From contig NZ_JANHDI010000001.1 of NCBI RefSeq assembly GCF_024494595.1, forward strand, positions 434,001-498,000: a DNA stretch of 64,000 nt. The letters are read 5' to 3'. The position numbers and the translations under genes were made by a program. Shown piece after piece: positions 1 to 9,346 of the stretch (positions are counted from its first letter, which is position 1; every line of letters starts with the position of its first letter). Under the pieces are notes generated by a model. That model was given only the letters and a program-made list of their open reading frames with translations, had not been told where the DNA came from and searched no databases. The stretch comes from Halobellus rarus (GTDB lineage Archaea > Halobacteriota > Halobacteria > Halobacteriales > Haloferacaceae).

Positions 1-371
1 TAGGCGCTCCCGAGAACGAGATACAGGACCCCGACCGCGAGGATCGACGCAGCCGTGGGTCGACGGCCGGCGGCCCGCGCCGGTGCCAGGTGGTCGACCG
101 CGCCGTGCGGCAGGCCGAAGACCGCCAGGCTCACCGCCAGCGGGCCGTATCGGAGCCACCGCGGGAGCGTCTGCGATCCGGTGAACGCGGTCGCGATCGC
201 CCAGACAAGCGTGATCCCCCCGATGACGACCCAGGCCGGCCGGACGCCGACGCGCCGCATCACTGACGCGGCGATCGAGCCGCGGCTCCCCGGGGTTTCG
301 ACGGCGCGTGACGGCATCGACTCGCCGCGTCCGACCGACCCGTTCTCGCCGTGTCCGGTCGGCTCGTCCAT
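1..371 (-). CDS. blh: Brp/Blh family beta-carotene 15,15'-dioxygenase (partial, C-terminus off window)
   Basis: The ATG at 371 lies 4 bases after the crtY stop, and the frame runs open to the left edge, giving about 123 residues. After a polar N-terminus of about 45 residues come membrane segments and the motif FGLPHGAVDHL (about residues 86-96), the hallmark of Brp/Blh proteins. The family cleaves beta-carotene into two retinal molecules inside the membrane. Directly following crtY, which makes beta-carotene, it completes a lycopene-to-retinal cassette, so the cell probably makes a rhodopsin encoded elsewhere. The family is clear from the motif plus context; brp and blh paralogues cannot be told apart from this fragment. 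Confidence 0.85.
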   Translation of the reverse strand, partial: MDEPTGHGENGSVGRGESMPSRAVETPGSRGSIAASVMRRVGVRPAWVVIGGITLVWAIATAFTGSQTLPRWLRYGPLAVSLAVFGLPHGAVDHLAPARAAGRRPTAASILAVGVLYLVLGSA

Positions 372-375
372 TTTC

Positions 376-1194
376 TCAGTCGCCGCGGTCGACTGTCGCT
401 TCGGATCTGTTCGTCGATCGATGACTCGCCGTCGAATCGCCGTCGAGCCGGGTCACCACCAGTCGGTAGAGCACGAGCCCCTGCACGACGAAGAGGTTCG
501 TCACGAGGAAGAACGTCGCCTCCTCGACCGGGAGGCCGGCGACGGTGATCCCGGTCGTGTACTGCCCCGAGAGCACCCAGATGCCGTACTCGATGGCGAT
601 CCGGTCGACGACACACAGATACAGTGTCGGGAGCAGCGTCCCGAGGGCGACCGTCCGCCGTCGCGCCCACAACTGCGGCGCGCCGACGACCCACTGCAGC
701 GCCAACACCGGCGCGGCCCACGCGAGTATCGCGCCGAGGTAGAACGTCCCGTCGGCACCGAGTGACTGCCACCCGACGAGGCCGAGCACCGCCGCGACCA
801 CCAGCGCACCCCCTCGCCACGCGACGGGCCTCGAAGCCTTGGGCCACCCCGTCGGGAAGTCGAGGTGTGCGAGCCACAGCGCCGTGATCCACGGCTGTAC
901 CAAGATGAACAGGTACTCCTCGATCGGGGCGTGTCCCAGCGTCAGGAGCGTCGTTCCGTCGCCGTACCACCACACGCCGCGGGCGATGAGGTAGTTGTCC
1001 CACGGCGTCGTGTACGCCAGCGCGACGACTGTGATGATTACTACTCCCGCCCAGTAATTCCGCCATCCCTCGCCGAGCGCCGCGCTGCTCTCCGCGACCC
1101 GCGTCCGACTCACGAAGCCCGTCGCACACAGAAACAGCACGGCGGGGAGCAGGAACGCGAGGTGGAACTGTAGGTACGTGAACTGGATAGTCAT
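376..1194 (-). CDS. crtY: lycopene beta-cyclase, fused CrtYc-CrtYd type
   Basis: A 272-residue polytopic membrane protein with the two repeat halves typical of archaeal lycopene cyclases. The first carries PIEEYLFILVQPWITALW (PIEE at 90-93) and the second GLPVEEATFFLVTNLF; the PxE(E/D) signatures mark heterodimeric CrtYc/CrtYd subunits fused into one chain. The enzyme cyclises both ends of lycopene to beta-carotene in the cytoplasmic membrane. It sits 4 bases upstream of blh in the same direction, so the two are almost certainly cotranscribed for retinal synthesis. The tail after about residue 245 is charged and poorly conserved. The ATG at 1194 is the natural start. Confidence 0.92.
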   Translation of the reverse strand: MTIQFTYLQFHLAFLLPAVLFLCATGFVSRTRVAESSAALGEGWRNYWAGVVIITVVALAYTTPWDNYLIARGVWWYGDGTTLLTLGHAPIEEYLFILVQPWITALWLAHLDFPTGWPKASRPVAWRGGALVVAAVLGLVGWQSLGADGTFYLGAILAWAAPVLALQWVVGAPQLWARRRTVALGTLLPTLYLCVVDRIAIEYGIWVLSGQYTTGITVAGLPVEEATFFLVTNLFVVQGLVLYRLVVTRLDGDSTASHRSTNRSEATVDRGD

Positions 1195-1509
1195 CGGTTG
1201 TCTCCGCGGAGTCGCCCGGTCCCGTGCTCCGGATACGATACCGGCAGTCTCCGTGCCGTTCGTCGAGCGCGGCTCGCGCCGTGCCGTTTCGGGTAGGTCC
1301 GAACGCTCCGATCAAAGAGGTTGCGGCCGCGACGATCAGTCGGTCGGTTCCGGATCGGGACTCACCGAGCCGGCGGCGTCGAGCACTTCGCGGCTCGACA
1401 GCAGGATGATACCGAATCCGACCTTCGCGACCAGGTTCAGTATCTTAAACCCCGGCCGTCTCGACACACTGCAGGACGATCTGCCGTCACAAAACGCGTG
1501 TGCCTCCTC
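1195..1509. other. intergenic region, no gene recognised
   Basis: This stretch between the crtY start and the stop of the next minus-strand gene must hold the crtY promoter. I see no convincing coding frame; the open frames crossing it are extensions or shadows of neighbours. The only AT-rich patch is around 1438-1450 (TATCTTAAAC), which could be a promoter or a terminator. Confidence 0.5.
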
Positions 1510-2208
1510 TCACAACCGTCGCCACCCGGCGTAGCCGAGGAGAGCGACGAGCCCCGTCGCGAGCACCGACGCGAGCGGCGTGGGGAGCGACCCGCTCGTG
1601 GTCGCCCCGCCGACCGCCTCGCTCGGCGCGAGCGTGGCGGAGAACCCCGTCAGATCCGTGCCGACGCCCCACTCGGCGACGGCACCCTCCGTGCTGTCGG
1701 CCGGGATCGCCGTGTCGGCCAACGCGTAGCCGTCGGGCGCGACGAGCACGAACGGGCGATCGGGTCGGAAGCCGCTCGCGAACGGTTCCTCGACGACGAG
1801 GCGGTCGCCGTCGACAATCGCGAGGTTCGACCACGACGCCGACAGCGTGACGACGCCGACGCCGTCGGCCGTCGTGACCTCGGCGTCGGCGTCGGAGACG
1901 GACATCTCACGGCCGATCTCGCTCGCCGTTCGATTCGCGACCCGGGACAGCCGCTCGTCGAACCGCTCGGTCACGTTCCCCGTCTCCCCGCGGAGTCGGT
2001 CGAACGCGGCCTGGTCGCTCTCGTCTTCGAGGTCGTAGGTGAGCGAGAGCGACACCGTCGCGTCGCCGTCGTTCTCCAGTTCGACGACGAACGCAGACCG
2101 ATCCTCGGCGACCGCGTCCTGCGCGCCGACCGCGGCCGGCACGACGGCCGTTCCGATCAGCAGCGCCGCGACGACGCCCGCGACGAGTCGTCCCCGTTCG
2201 GCGATCAC
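1510..2208 (-). CDS. short DUF7345-like surface protein without DNA-binding domain
   Basis: A 232-residue protein with an N-terminal signal peptide (about 1-29), an ectodomain of about 170 residues and a C-terminal membrane segment (about 206-228) ending in the basic WRRL. The ectodomain matches in layout those of the two membrane winged-helix proteins in this window (4422-5663 and 16957-18327): a strand and helix rich N-terminal half, then a patch of the form FxxxW-(S/T)-x-(F/L), then APDGYALADT near the end. I assign it to the same family (DUF7345, from memory). It starts with GTG overlapping the previous stop by 4 bases (GTGA, 2205-2208), so it is translationally coupled to the acidic secreted protein upstream. 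Function is unknown; a decoy or partner of the sensor is possible. Confidence 0.7.
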   Translation of the reverse strand: MIAERGRLVAGVVAALLIGTAVVPAAVGAQDAVAEDRSAFVVELENDGDATVSLSLTYDLEDESDQAAFDRLRGETGNVTERFDERLSRVANRTASEIGREMSVSDADAEVTTADGVGVVTLSASWSNLAIVDGDRLVVEEPFASGFRPDRPFVLVAPDGYALADTAIPADSTEGAVAEWGVGTDLTGFSATLAPSEAVGGATTSGSLPTPLASVLATGLVALLGYAGWRRL

Positions 2209-4262
2209 TCGTCTCCCTCCCGGTCGTCGTCTTCGTCAGCCTCCTCGCTGTCGTCCGATTCGTCACCGTCGGTTTCCTCGGAGCCGTCGTCCGCGTCGCT
2301 CTCGTCGAACTCGAACTCCAGTTCGCCCTCGCGGTCACCGTCTTCGACAACGATCTCGACCTCGTCGGCGTCGGGCAGGGTCACCGTGAGCTGCCCGTCC
2401 ACGTCGGTCGATCCGACACCCTCGTCGTCGATCTCGACGTCGGCCCCGGCGACGGCACCGTCGCCGTCGGTCACTTCGAGCGTCACCGTCGCGCCCGGGG
2501 CGAGATTACCGGAGACGACGTCGATGCCGAGCGTCTCTTCCCCGTCCTCGACGCCGTCGGTGTCGTCAGCGTCGTCTTCCGCATCGTCGGCGTCTTCCGC
2601 ATCATCGCCGTCTTCTGCATCACCTTCCGCATCGCCGGTGTCGTCAGCGTCGTCCTCCGCATCGCCGGTGTCGTCAGCGTCGTCCTCCGCATCGCCGCCG
2701 TCTTCCGCATCATCTTCTTCGTCGTCCTCCCGCTCCCGGTCGTCGACGTCACGCTCCTCGACGTCGACCTCATCGAGTGCGAGTGCACCGTCCGCACCGA
2801 CCTCGAACTCCAGTTCAGCCTCGAACGCGCCCTTCACGAGGGTCACGTCCAGTTCGTCGTCGCCGGTCGACGGCGCGGCGAACGACAGCGTCCCGTTCTC
2901 GCCGGTAGTGCCGACTCGCTCGCCGCCGGCCAACACCGTCACGTCGGCGACGCCCTCGCCGTCGTAACCGACTGACACGGTGACGGTTCCGTTATCGACG
3001 GACCCGTCCACGGTGAGTCGTTCACGGATCTCCGCGTCCGCCCGTTCCTCGGCGGAGATCGAACGGAGTCGCAGTTCCAGTTCGCCCTCGCGCTCTCCGT
3101 CCTCAATCTCGATCTCGACCTCCTCGTCGTCCGGCAGCGTTACCGTGATCCGGCCGTCCGCGTCGGTCGTCCCGACGGTCCGGTCGCCGAGTTCGACCGT
3201 CGCGCCTTCGACCGGTTCGCCGGCGGCGGTCACCGCGAGCGTCACGTTCGCGCCTGGCTCGGCCGCCCCGTCGACGATACCGATCGAGAGCGGTGTCTCG
3301 TCGGCTTCGTCGTCTTCATCGTCGTCACGCTCGCGGGGCTCCAGTTCCTCCTCGAGTTCGAACACCTCGCCGGTCTCTCCGTCGACGCTCACCTCGGCCT
3401 CGCCGGTCGTCTCGTTGCCGACGAAGGCGAACTCGAACTCGAAGTAGCCGTCGTCCTCGTCGCGGTCGACGGAGCGGAGCGTCCACTCCCCGTCGACGTC
3501 AGTCGAGAGCGACGCGGTCGCCGCCGCGAGCGCGTCGCTCTGATTCACCAGGAACGTCCCGTCGCCGGGCTGGTCGCGCTCGAACTCGCGTGAGCGCTCG
3601 CCGTCCTCGTTCTCGACTTCGATCGAGAGCCCGTTCTCGGTTTCGAGCGTGAACTCGCCGCGCTGCACGCCGGAGTACTGGGCGAGCAGCGCGCTGGCAC
3701 CGACGCTCGTCAGGTCGGCCAGTCGGTCGCGGGCGGCCTCGTTACCGCTCCGGTCGTAGCCGACCGCTCGAAGTTCCAACGCGGAGACGTCCACGGCGCG
3801 ATCGTCGAGCCACTCGAAGCCGCGGTCGATCGTGTTCGCCCGCGAGGAGAGCACGGCGAGCCGCTGTGCGTACGCCGTGCGCGAGAGGTCTCCCGCGTCG
3901 TAGGCGGCCGTCGCTTCGCGCTGTGCCGTCACGGTCTCGTTCGCCTGCTCGCGGAGCGAGGCGGCCCGCTCGGCGAGCAACTCGGCGCGCTCGGACTCGT
4001 TGGCGTCCTCGAACGCCGCCTCCAGCGAGGCGGCCTCGACGTCACCGCTCACCTCGTCGTCGGTGATCTCGATGATCGTCGCGAGCTGTTGGCCCGTCGT
4101 CGCCGATCCGTTCGACGTCGCCGATTCGTTTCCGTCCGCCTGTGCGACTACGCCCGCCCCGCCGCCGAGGTCCGCCGCCCCGACGGCGAGTGCCGCGCCC
4201 GGAACCGAACCCACGGCGAGTCCGACCGCCACGAGTATGGCGAGTAGCTGTGTCCGTTTCAT
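2205..4262 (-). CDS. secreted acidic protein with Ig-like repeats and D/E-rich linker
   Basis: The start is set at the ATG at 4262, which gives the signal peptide MKRTQLLAILVAVGLAVGSV; a longer upstream frame has no such signal. The 685-residue product has a helical N-terminal part (DUF7096-like, from memory) and a PepSY-like stretch in the middle. Several carboxypeptidase-regulatory or Ig-like repeats follow, each with the pattern GATVxxxDxxVGTTDADGxxTVTLPDxxEVEI. They are separated by a nearly pure D/E/A linker encoded around 2540-2740 and the protein ends in an acidic tail. No C-terminal membrane anchor is visible. It is coupled to the DUF7345-like gene downstream and faces the winged-helix gene at 4422. 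It likely works at the cell surface; its role is unknown. Confidence 0.7.
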   Translation of the reverse strand: MKRTQLLAILVAVGLAVGSVPGAALAVGAADLGGGAGVVAQADGNESATSNGSATTGQQLATIIEITDDEVSGDVEAASLEAAFEDANESERAELLAERAASLREQANETVTAQREATAAYDAGDLSRTAYAQRLAVLSSRANTIDRGFEWLDDRAVDVSALELRAVGYDRSGNEAARDRLADLTSVGASALLAQYSGVQRGEFTLETENGLSIEVENEDGERSREFERDQPGDGTFLVNQSDALAAATASLSTDVDGEWTLRSVDRDEDDGYFEFEFAFVGNETTGEAEVSVDGETGEVFELEEELEPRERDDDEDDEADETPLSIGIVDGAAEPGANVTLAVTAAGEPVEGATVELGDRTVGTTDADGRITVTLPDDEEVEIEIEDGEREGELELRLRSISAEERADAEIRERLTVDGSVDNGTVTVSVGYDGEGVADVTVLAGGERVGTTGENGTLSFAAPSTGDDELDVTLVKGAFEAELEFEVGADGALALDEVDVEERDVDDREREDDEEDDAEDGGDAEDDADDTGDAEDDADDTGDAEGDAEDGDDAEDADDAEDDADDTDGVEDGEETLGIDVVSGNLAPGATVTLEVTDGDGAVAGADVEIDDEGVGSTDVDGQLTVTLPDADEVEIVVEDGDREGELEFEFDESDADDGSEETDGDESDDSEEADEDDDREGDE
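2637..2696. repeat. two perfect tandem copies of a 30-bp coding repeat
   Basis: The unit begins GGTGTCGTCAGCGTCGTCCT and occurs at 2637-2666 and 2667-2696 without change. It encodes part of the D/A/E linker of the secreted protein and is flanked by more diverged copies, so the linker has grown by in-frame slippage. Confidence 0.85.
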
Positions 4263-4421
4263 CGATTGTCGGAAGGATCGCCTGGGGGATATAGGAGGCA
4301 GATCGTGGCGGTGTGTTGCGGTCGATTGCAGCCGTTTCCGGGACCGTTTCGGACCGTTGCAGCGAGTTTCACGCGGCGGGATGTGTGGATTTAATCCCCT
4401 CGAGGGGAGACCCCCCACGTA

Positions 4422-5663
4422 ATGCGACCGAGGCTCCTGGCGGCGCTCCTGCTCGCTCTCGTACTCGTCGCGCCCGCGGGCTCGAATCTCGCCGCCGGTG
4501 CGAACGGAGTGGTGACCGACGCGAACGAGGCCGTGACCAATTCGGACGCCGCCGTGACCGATACGGACGCCGCCGTGACCGATACGGACGCCGCCGTGAC
4601 CGATACGGACGCGGCCGATCCCCGACCACAGGTCGGCGGACTCGCGCTGGTGCAGGGCCAACCCGACCCCGACAACACGATCACTCGGATCGACCTCGCT
4701 GCCGACGGCGCCGCGACGTGGGAACTCACGCTCCGCACGCGCCTCGAAACCGACGCTGATCTCGAAGAGTACGAGCGGTTTCAGGCGTCGTTTCGCTCGA
4801 ACACCAGCCGGTATCTCGACCCCTTCGCCGAACGGATGAGCGGCGTGGTCGCCCGCGCGAACGAATCGTACGACCGCGAGATGCGCGCGGGTGACTTCAC
4901 GGCGACCACGACGATCCAGGAGGTCCCCCGCCGCTGGGGCGTCGTGACGTTCCGGTTCTCCTGGACGGGCTTCGCCGCCGTCGACGGCGAAACCGTCGTC
5001 GTCGGCGACGTCTTCGACGGCGGGTTCTACATCGGCGAGGACGACGTCCTCGAAATCGCAGCTCCTGACGGGTTCGTCCTCAGCGAGACGGACCCGGCGC
5101 CGGACGGCACTGCCGAGGGCGTCGCCGAGTGGCGCGGCCGCGAGGACTTCGACGACGGCCGCCCGCGCGTCGTCGCGACGCCCGCGAGCGACGGGGCGGC
5201 GAGTCCGGCCGGTGACGGCACCCTCGGGGGCGGCGGCACGCTCGCCGCGCTCGCGGGAGTGCTCGTGATTGTGGCCCTGGTCGCCGCCTACGCGGTCAGA
5301 ACGGGACGGATCGCTGCCTTCGGATCAGGCGACGACCTCGCGGTGTCGGCAGTCGACAGGGGATCGGCACCTCCCGACGAAGCGTCTGCGGACGTCGGTT
5401 CGAGCGCGGACGGGGGTGCCGCTACCGACGCCGCGGCCGGTTCCGCCGGAACTGCGCCACCGATCCTGACCGACGAGGACCGCGTCCGCCGGGCGCTCCG
5501 GGAGCGCGGCGGCCGAATGAAGCAGTCCGTCGTCGCCGAGGAACTCGGCTGGTCGAAGTCGAAGACCTCCCGCGTGCTTTCGGGGATGGCCGACGAGGGA
5601 ACCGTCGAGAAACTCCGCATCGGCCGCGAGAACGTGATCGACCTGATCGAAGACGACGACTGA
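4422..5663 (+). CDS. membrane-anchored winged-helix regulator with DUF7345-like ectodomain (locus 1)
   Basis: A 413-residue one-component regulator. It has a signal peptide (about 1-26), a short low-complexity stretch of three AVTDTDA units, an ectodomain (about 75-255), a Gly-rich hinge, one membrane helix (about 273-292), a cytoplasmic linker, and a C-terminal winged helix (about 346-410) containing GRMKQSVVAEELGWSKSK and ending in the DxLRIGRENVI wing. The family name DUF7343 for the winged helix is from memory. The design puts a sensor outside and DNA binding inside. It is divergent from the secreted acidic protein at 2205-4262, which is the obvious first target. It is also convergent with the atp operon. 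The paralogue at 16957-18327 has the same architecture. Confidence 0.8.
   Translation: MRPRLLAALLLALVLVAPAGSNLAAGANGVVTDANEAVTNSDAAVTDTDAAVTDTDAAVTDTDAADPRPQVGGLALVQGQPDPDNTITRIDLAADGAATWELTLRTRLETDADLEEYERFQASFRSNTSRYLDPFAERMSGVVARANESYDREMRAGDFTATTTIQEVPRRWGVVTFRFSWTGFAAVDGETVVVGDVFDGGFYIGEDDVLEIAAPDGFVLSETDPAPDGTAEGVAEWRGREDFDDGRPRVVATPASDGAASPAGDGTLGGGGTLAALAGVLVIVALVAAYAVRTGRIAAFGSGDDLAVSAVDRGSAPPDEASADVGSSADGGAATDAAAGSAGTAPPILTDEDRVRRALRERGGRMKQSVVAEELGWSKSKTSRVLSGMADEGTVEKLRIGRENVIDLIEDDD
4548..4610 (+). repeat. three perfect tandem copies of a 21-bp coding repeat
   Basis: The unit GCCGCCGTGACCGATACGGA plus C occurs at 4548-4568, 4569-4589 and 4590-4610. It lies just after the signal peptide of the winged-helix regulator and adds AAVTDTD units without shifting the frame. 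Confidence 0.9.
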
Positions 5664-5775
5664 CGATCTGAGCGAACGGCGCTTCGCAGTCTCGGCTCCG
5701 AGGAGACTCTCGCACAGGCCAGCCTACAGAAACGAACCGGTTGCGACGAGACCCACACGGCGCTATGCGTTCGGT

Positions 5776-5808
5776 GTCACCGACAAAAAAGTCGCCGTCT
5801 GCGGTGAC
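5776..5808 (-). terminator. putative terminator of the atp operon
   Basis: Just past the atpB stop, an inverted repeat GTCACCG (5776-5782) / CGGTGAC (5802-5808) encloses a run of six T on the minus strand (5785-5790). It could end transcription from the atp side and also protect against read-through from the convergent gene. Confidence 0.4.
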
Positions 5809-5811
5809 CGA

Positions 5812-7245
5812 TCAGTCGGCCGTCGCTTCCGTCTCGGCCTCGTCGGCGTCGGCGGAGACGTCCTCGCGGTAGTACTTCTCGATGAACTCCTCGTCGACGC
5901 GGTTGAGCTCCTCCGTCGGCAGCATCGAGAGGAGGTCCCAGCCGATGTCGAGGGTCTCTTCGAGGCCGCGGTTCGTGTCGAAGCCCTGGTCGATGAACTC
6001 CTCTTCGAACCGGTCGGCGAAGTCGAGGTACTTGTTGTCGCGCTCCGACAGCGCCTCGCGACCGACGATGTTCACGAGGTCGCGCAGGTCCTCACCCTCG
6101 GCGTACGCCGCGTACATCTGGTCGGAGACGTCGGCGTGGTCCTCGCGGGTGAGCCCCTCGCCGATGCCGTCGTCCATCAGCCGAGACAGGCTCGGCAGGA
6201 CGTTCACCGGTGGTTCCAGCCCCTGGCTGTTGAGGTCGGGGTCGACGTAGATCTGCCCCTCGGTGATGTAGCCGGTCAGGTCCGGGATCGGGTGAGTGTC
6301 GTCGTCGCCGGGCATCGTGAGGATCGGGATCTGCGTGACCGATCCCTCACGGCCCTGAATCCGGCCGGCGCGCTCGTAGAGCTGCGCCAGGTCGGTGTAC
6401 ATATATCCGGGGTAGCCCCGTCGGCCCGGGACCTCCTCGCGGGCGGCACCGATCTCGCGGAGCGCCTCGCAGTAGTTGGTCATGTCCGTCAGGATGACGA
6501 GGACGTGGTAGTCCTTCTCGAAGGCCAGGTACTCGGCCGTCGTGAGGACCATCCGCGGGGTGACCGTCCGCTCGACGGCGGGGTCGTCCGCGAGGTTCAT
6601 GAAGACCACGGAGCGCTCCAGCGCACCGGTGCGCTCGAAGTCCTCCATGAACTCGTTGGCCTCCTCGGCCGTGATCCCCATCGCGCCGAAGATGACGGCG
6701 AACTCGGATCCTTCGTCGTCCTCTCCCGCTTCCTCCTCGGGGACGGACGCCTGGCGGGCGATCTGCATCGCCAGTTCGCTGTGCGGCTGCCCCGAACTCG
6801 AGAAGATCGGGAGCTTCTGGCCGCGCACGAGCGTGTTCATCCCGTCGATGGCGGAGACGCCCGTCTCGATGAACTCCTCGGGATACTCCCGGGAGTAGGG
6901 GTTGATCGCCGCGCCGACGATGTCCTGTCGCTCCTCGGGGACGATGTCCGGGCCGCCGTCGATCGGCCGGCCGGAACCGTCGAGCACCCGTCCGAGCAGA
7001 TCCTCGGTGACGGGCATCTTCATCGTCTCGCCGAGGAAGCGGACCGATGCCTTCTGGTCGATACCGCTGGTGCCCTCGAACACTTGGATGGCGACCACGC
7101 CCTCCGAGGATTCGAGCACCTGGCCGCGCAGGGTCTCGCCCTGGGCCGTCTCGATCTCGACGATCTCGTCGTACCCGATGGCCTCGTCGACCTCGGCGAA
7201 CACCAGCGGACCGCTGATCTCGGTGATGGTTTGGTACTCTTTCAT
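5812..7245 (-). CDS. atpB: A-type ATP synthase subunit B
   Basis: The 477-residue regulatory, non-catalytic nucleotide-binding subunit of the A1 head, which alternates with subunit A in the A3B3 hexamer. The N-terminal barrel starts [14 protein letters not shown]. In place of a P-loop it has the degenerate [10 protein letters not shown] (148-157), as usual for subunit B. The family blocks [12 protein letters not shown] and [18 protein letters not shown] are intact, and length is normal. It is the last gene of the atp operon, separated by only 1 base from atpA. The atpD gene that often follows in haloarchaea is not here; the next gene is the convergent winged-helix regulator. Confidence 0.97.
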   Translation of the reverse strand: MKEYQTITEISGPLVFAEVDEAIGYDEIVEIETAQGETLRGQVLESSEGVVAIQVFEGTSGIDQKASVRFLGETMKMPVTEDLLGRVLDGSGRPIDGGPDIVPEERQDIVGAAINPYSREYPEEFIETGVSAIDGMNTLVRGQKLPIFSSSGQPHSELAMQIARQASVPEEEAGEDDEGSEFAVIFGAMGITAEEANEFMEDFERTGALERSVVFMNLADDPAVERTVTPRMVLTTAEYLAFEKDYHVLVILTDMTNYCEALREIGAAREEVPGRRGYPGYMYTDLAQLYERAGRIQGREGSVTQIPILTMPGDDDTHPIPDLTGYITEGQIYVDPDLNSQGLEPPVNVLPSLSRLMDDGIGEGLTREDHADVSDQMYAAYAEGEDLRDLVNIVGREALSERDNKYLDFADRFEEEFIDQGFDTNRGLEETLDIGWDLLSMLPTEELNRVDEEFIEKYYREDVSADADEAETEATAD

Positions 7246-7246
7246 A

Positions 7247-9016
7247 TTAGTAGAGACTCCGGAGTTCCTCTGTGATCTCCGATTTGAGTTCGTCGACGTA
7301 CTCCTCGTAGTCCTCCTGGACGCCGATCCGGTTGATCTTCGGCGCGGAGTCGATGTCGATGATCTCCTCGATCGGGACGCCGGCTTCGAGCGCGTCGAAC
7401 GCCTCGTCGTTGAGCGTCTCGATCGTCGTCAGCATCAGGTACGTCTTCGCCGGCGGACAGTAGGTGTCGACCGGGTGGAACGCGTTCTGCTGGAGGTACG
7501 CCTCGCGCAGGTAGCGCGCGACCTCGAGGGTCAGCTGCTGGTCCTCGGGCAGCGCGTCCTTGCCGACGAGCTGAACGATCTCCTGTAACTCGGTCTCCTC
7601 GTCGAGGACGTCGACCGCCCACTGGCGCTTCTCGGGCCAGTCGTCGGCGACCTCCTCCTGGAACCAGGGATCGAGCTGATCCTTGTAGAGGGAGTACGAC
7701 TCGTTCCAGTTGATCGAGGGGAAGTGCCGACGCTCGGCGAGGTCGGCGTCGAGCGCCCAGAACGTCTTCACGATGCGCAGCGTGTTCTGGGTGACCGGCT
7801 CCGAGAAGTCGCCGCCGGGCGGGCTGACCGCGCCGATCGCGGAAACGGATCCCTCCGTGCCGTTGATGTTGTCGAAGTAGCCGGCGCGCTCGTAGAACTG
7901 CGAGAGCCGCGCGGCGAGGTAGGCCGGGTAGCCCTCCTCGCCGGGCATCTCCTCCAGTCGGGAGGAGATCTCTCGCATCGCCTCGGCCCACCGCGAGGTG
8001 GAGTCGGCCATCAGCGCGACGTCGTAGCCCATGTCGCGGTAGAACTCCGCGATGGTGATCCCCGTGTAGACGCACGACTCGCGCGCGGCGACGGGCATGT
8101 TCGACGTGTTCGCGATGAGCGACGTCCGGGCCATCAGCGGGTTCCCGGTCGCGGGGTCTTCGAGCTCCGGGAAGTCGTCGATGACCTCGGTCATCTCGTT
8201 CCCGCGCTCGCCGCAGCCGACGTAGATGATGATGTCGGCGTCGGCGTACTTCGCGAGCTGGTGCTGGGTGACCGTCTTCCCGGAGCCGAACGGCCCCGGA
8301 ATCGCGGCCGTCCCGCCCTTCGCGATCGGGAACAGGCCGTCGAGGATCCGCTGCCCCGAGACGAGCGGCGTCCGCGGGGTCTTCTTCTCGACGGTGGGAC
8401 GGGCCTCGCGGACCGGCCACTCCTGTCGCATCCGGATCTCGACGCCGGTGTCGAGTTCGGCCACCGTCTCCTCGACGGTGAACGAACCGGATTTGACGTC
8501 GACGACCTCCGCGGTCTCGCCCTCGTCGAGGGCGTCCGGCGGGACCATGACCTTGTGGTCGATGGTGACCGTCTCCTCGACGACGCCGACGACGTCGCCG
8601 CGGCCGACCTCGTCGCCCTCCTCGACGGCGGGCTCGAACTCCCATTTCTTGTCGAGTTCGATCCCCGGCGCGTCGACGCCGCGGTCGAGGTAGGGGCTGC
8701 CCATCTTGTCCTCGAGGACGTCCAGCGGGCGCTGGACGCCGTCGTAGATGGTGTCCAGTAACCCCGGACCGAGGTCGACGCTCAGGGGTTCGCCCGTGTT
8801 CTCGACGGGTTCCCCGGGGCTGATCCCCGAGGTCTCTTCGTACACTTGAATCGTCGTCGTGTCGTCCTCGATCTCGATGACTTCGCCCATCAGGCCTTCC
8901 TCGCCCACGTAGACGACGTCGTTCATTCGGGCGTCGAGATTGCGGGCGACCACGACGGGACCACTCACGCTCGCGATGACACCGTCCTCGCGGACGGTCT
9001 GTGCTGTCTGACTCAT
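7247..9016 (-). CDS. atpA: A-type ATP synthase catalytic subunit A
   Basis: The 589-residue catalytic subunit that binds and hydrolyses or forms ATP in the A1 head. Domain order is an N-terminal barrel (about 10-75), the A-specific non-homologous insertion (about 115-200), the nucleotide-binding domain with P-loop GPFGSGKT (241-248), then the GCGERGNEM block and [24 protein letters not shown], and a helical C-terminus. No intein interrupts the P-loop, although inteins occur there in some archaeal atpA genes. It lies between atpF (4 bases upstream) and atpB (1 base downstream). Confidence 0.98.
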   Translation of the reverse strand: MSQTAQTVREDGVIASVSGPVVVARNLDARMNDVVYVGEEGLMGEVIEIEDDTTTIQVYEETSGISPGEPVENTGEPLSVDLGPGLLDTIYDGVQRPLDVLEDKMGSPYLDRGVDAPGIELDKKWEFEPAVEEGDEVGRGDVVGVVEETVTIDHKVMVPPDALDEGETAEVVDVKSGSFTVEETVAELDTGVEIRMRQEWPVREARPTVEKKTPRTPLVSGQRILDGLFPIAKGGTAAIPGPFGSGKTVTQHQLAKYADADIIIYVGCGERGNEMTEVIDDFPELEDPATGNPLMARTSLIANTSNMPVAARESCVYTGITIAEFYRDMGYDVALMADSTSRWAEAMREISSRLEEMPGEEGYPAYLAARLSQFYERAGYFDNINGTEGSVSAIGAVSPPGGDFSEPVTQNTLRIVKTFWALDADLAERRHFPSINWNESYSLYKDQLDPWFQEEVADDWPEKRQWAVDVLDEETELQEIVQLVGKDALPEDQQLTLEVARYLREAYLQQNAFHPVDTYCPPAKTYLMLTTIETLNDEAFDALEAGVPIEEIIDIDSAPKINRIGVQEDYEEYVDELKSEITEELRSLY

Positions 9017-9019
9017 GTA

Positions 9020-9346
9020 TTAGTTGTCCTCCTCCATCAGGTCGATTCCGATGGCTCGTTTGATCTGGTCGCGGAGGCCGCCCGCGCCCGCGCCGCCGCC
9101 GAGGGTGACCAGCGTCGGTTCGATGCTGGTCTCGACGGCCTCGCGGACCGATCGGGAGAGGTGATCGAGGTCGTCGTCGTGCATCACTACGATGCCGACG
9201 TCCTCGTCTTCGAGCACCTCGGTGACGGCCTCGTCGAGCTGTTCGTCCTTCTGTTCGTCGGCGACGGTCTCGAACTTCCGGACGCCCGCGAGGCGGAACC
9301 CGGTGGTGAAGTCCGAACTGCCGACGACGGCGATCTCCTGGCTCAT
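9020..9346 (-). CDS. atpF: A-type ATP synthase subunit F
   Basis: A 108-residue central-stalk subunit with the Rossmann-like fold of the family. It begins EIAVVGSSDFTTGFRLAGV and has the acidic helix and VVMHDDDLDHL segment typical of subunit F. The protein ends in the usual C-terminal amphipathic helix (RDQIKRAIGIDLM). Its ATG overlaps the atpC stop by 4 bases (9343-9346), so the two are translationally coupled. Confidence 0.93.
   Translation of the reverse strand: MSQEIAVVGSSDFTTGFRLAGVRKFETVADEQKDEQLDEAVTEVLEDEDVGIVVMHDDDLDHLSRSVREAVETSIEPTLVTLGGGAGAGGLRDQIKRAIGIDLMEEDN

Noticed and set aside
6136-7275. A 379-codon open frame on the plus strand over atpB
   Set aside because: Antisense shadow of the conserved atpB; composition is R/V/L rich with no domain.
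7247-9016. Intein in atpA
   Set aside because: The protein is 589 residues with an unbroken P-loop region, so no intein is present.
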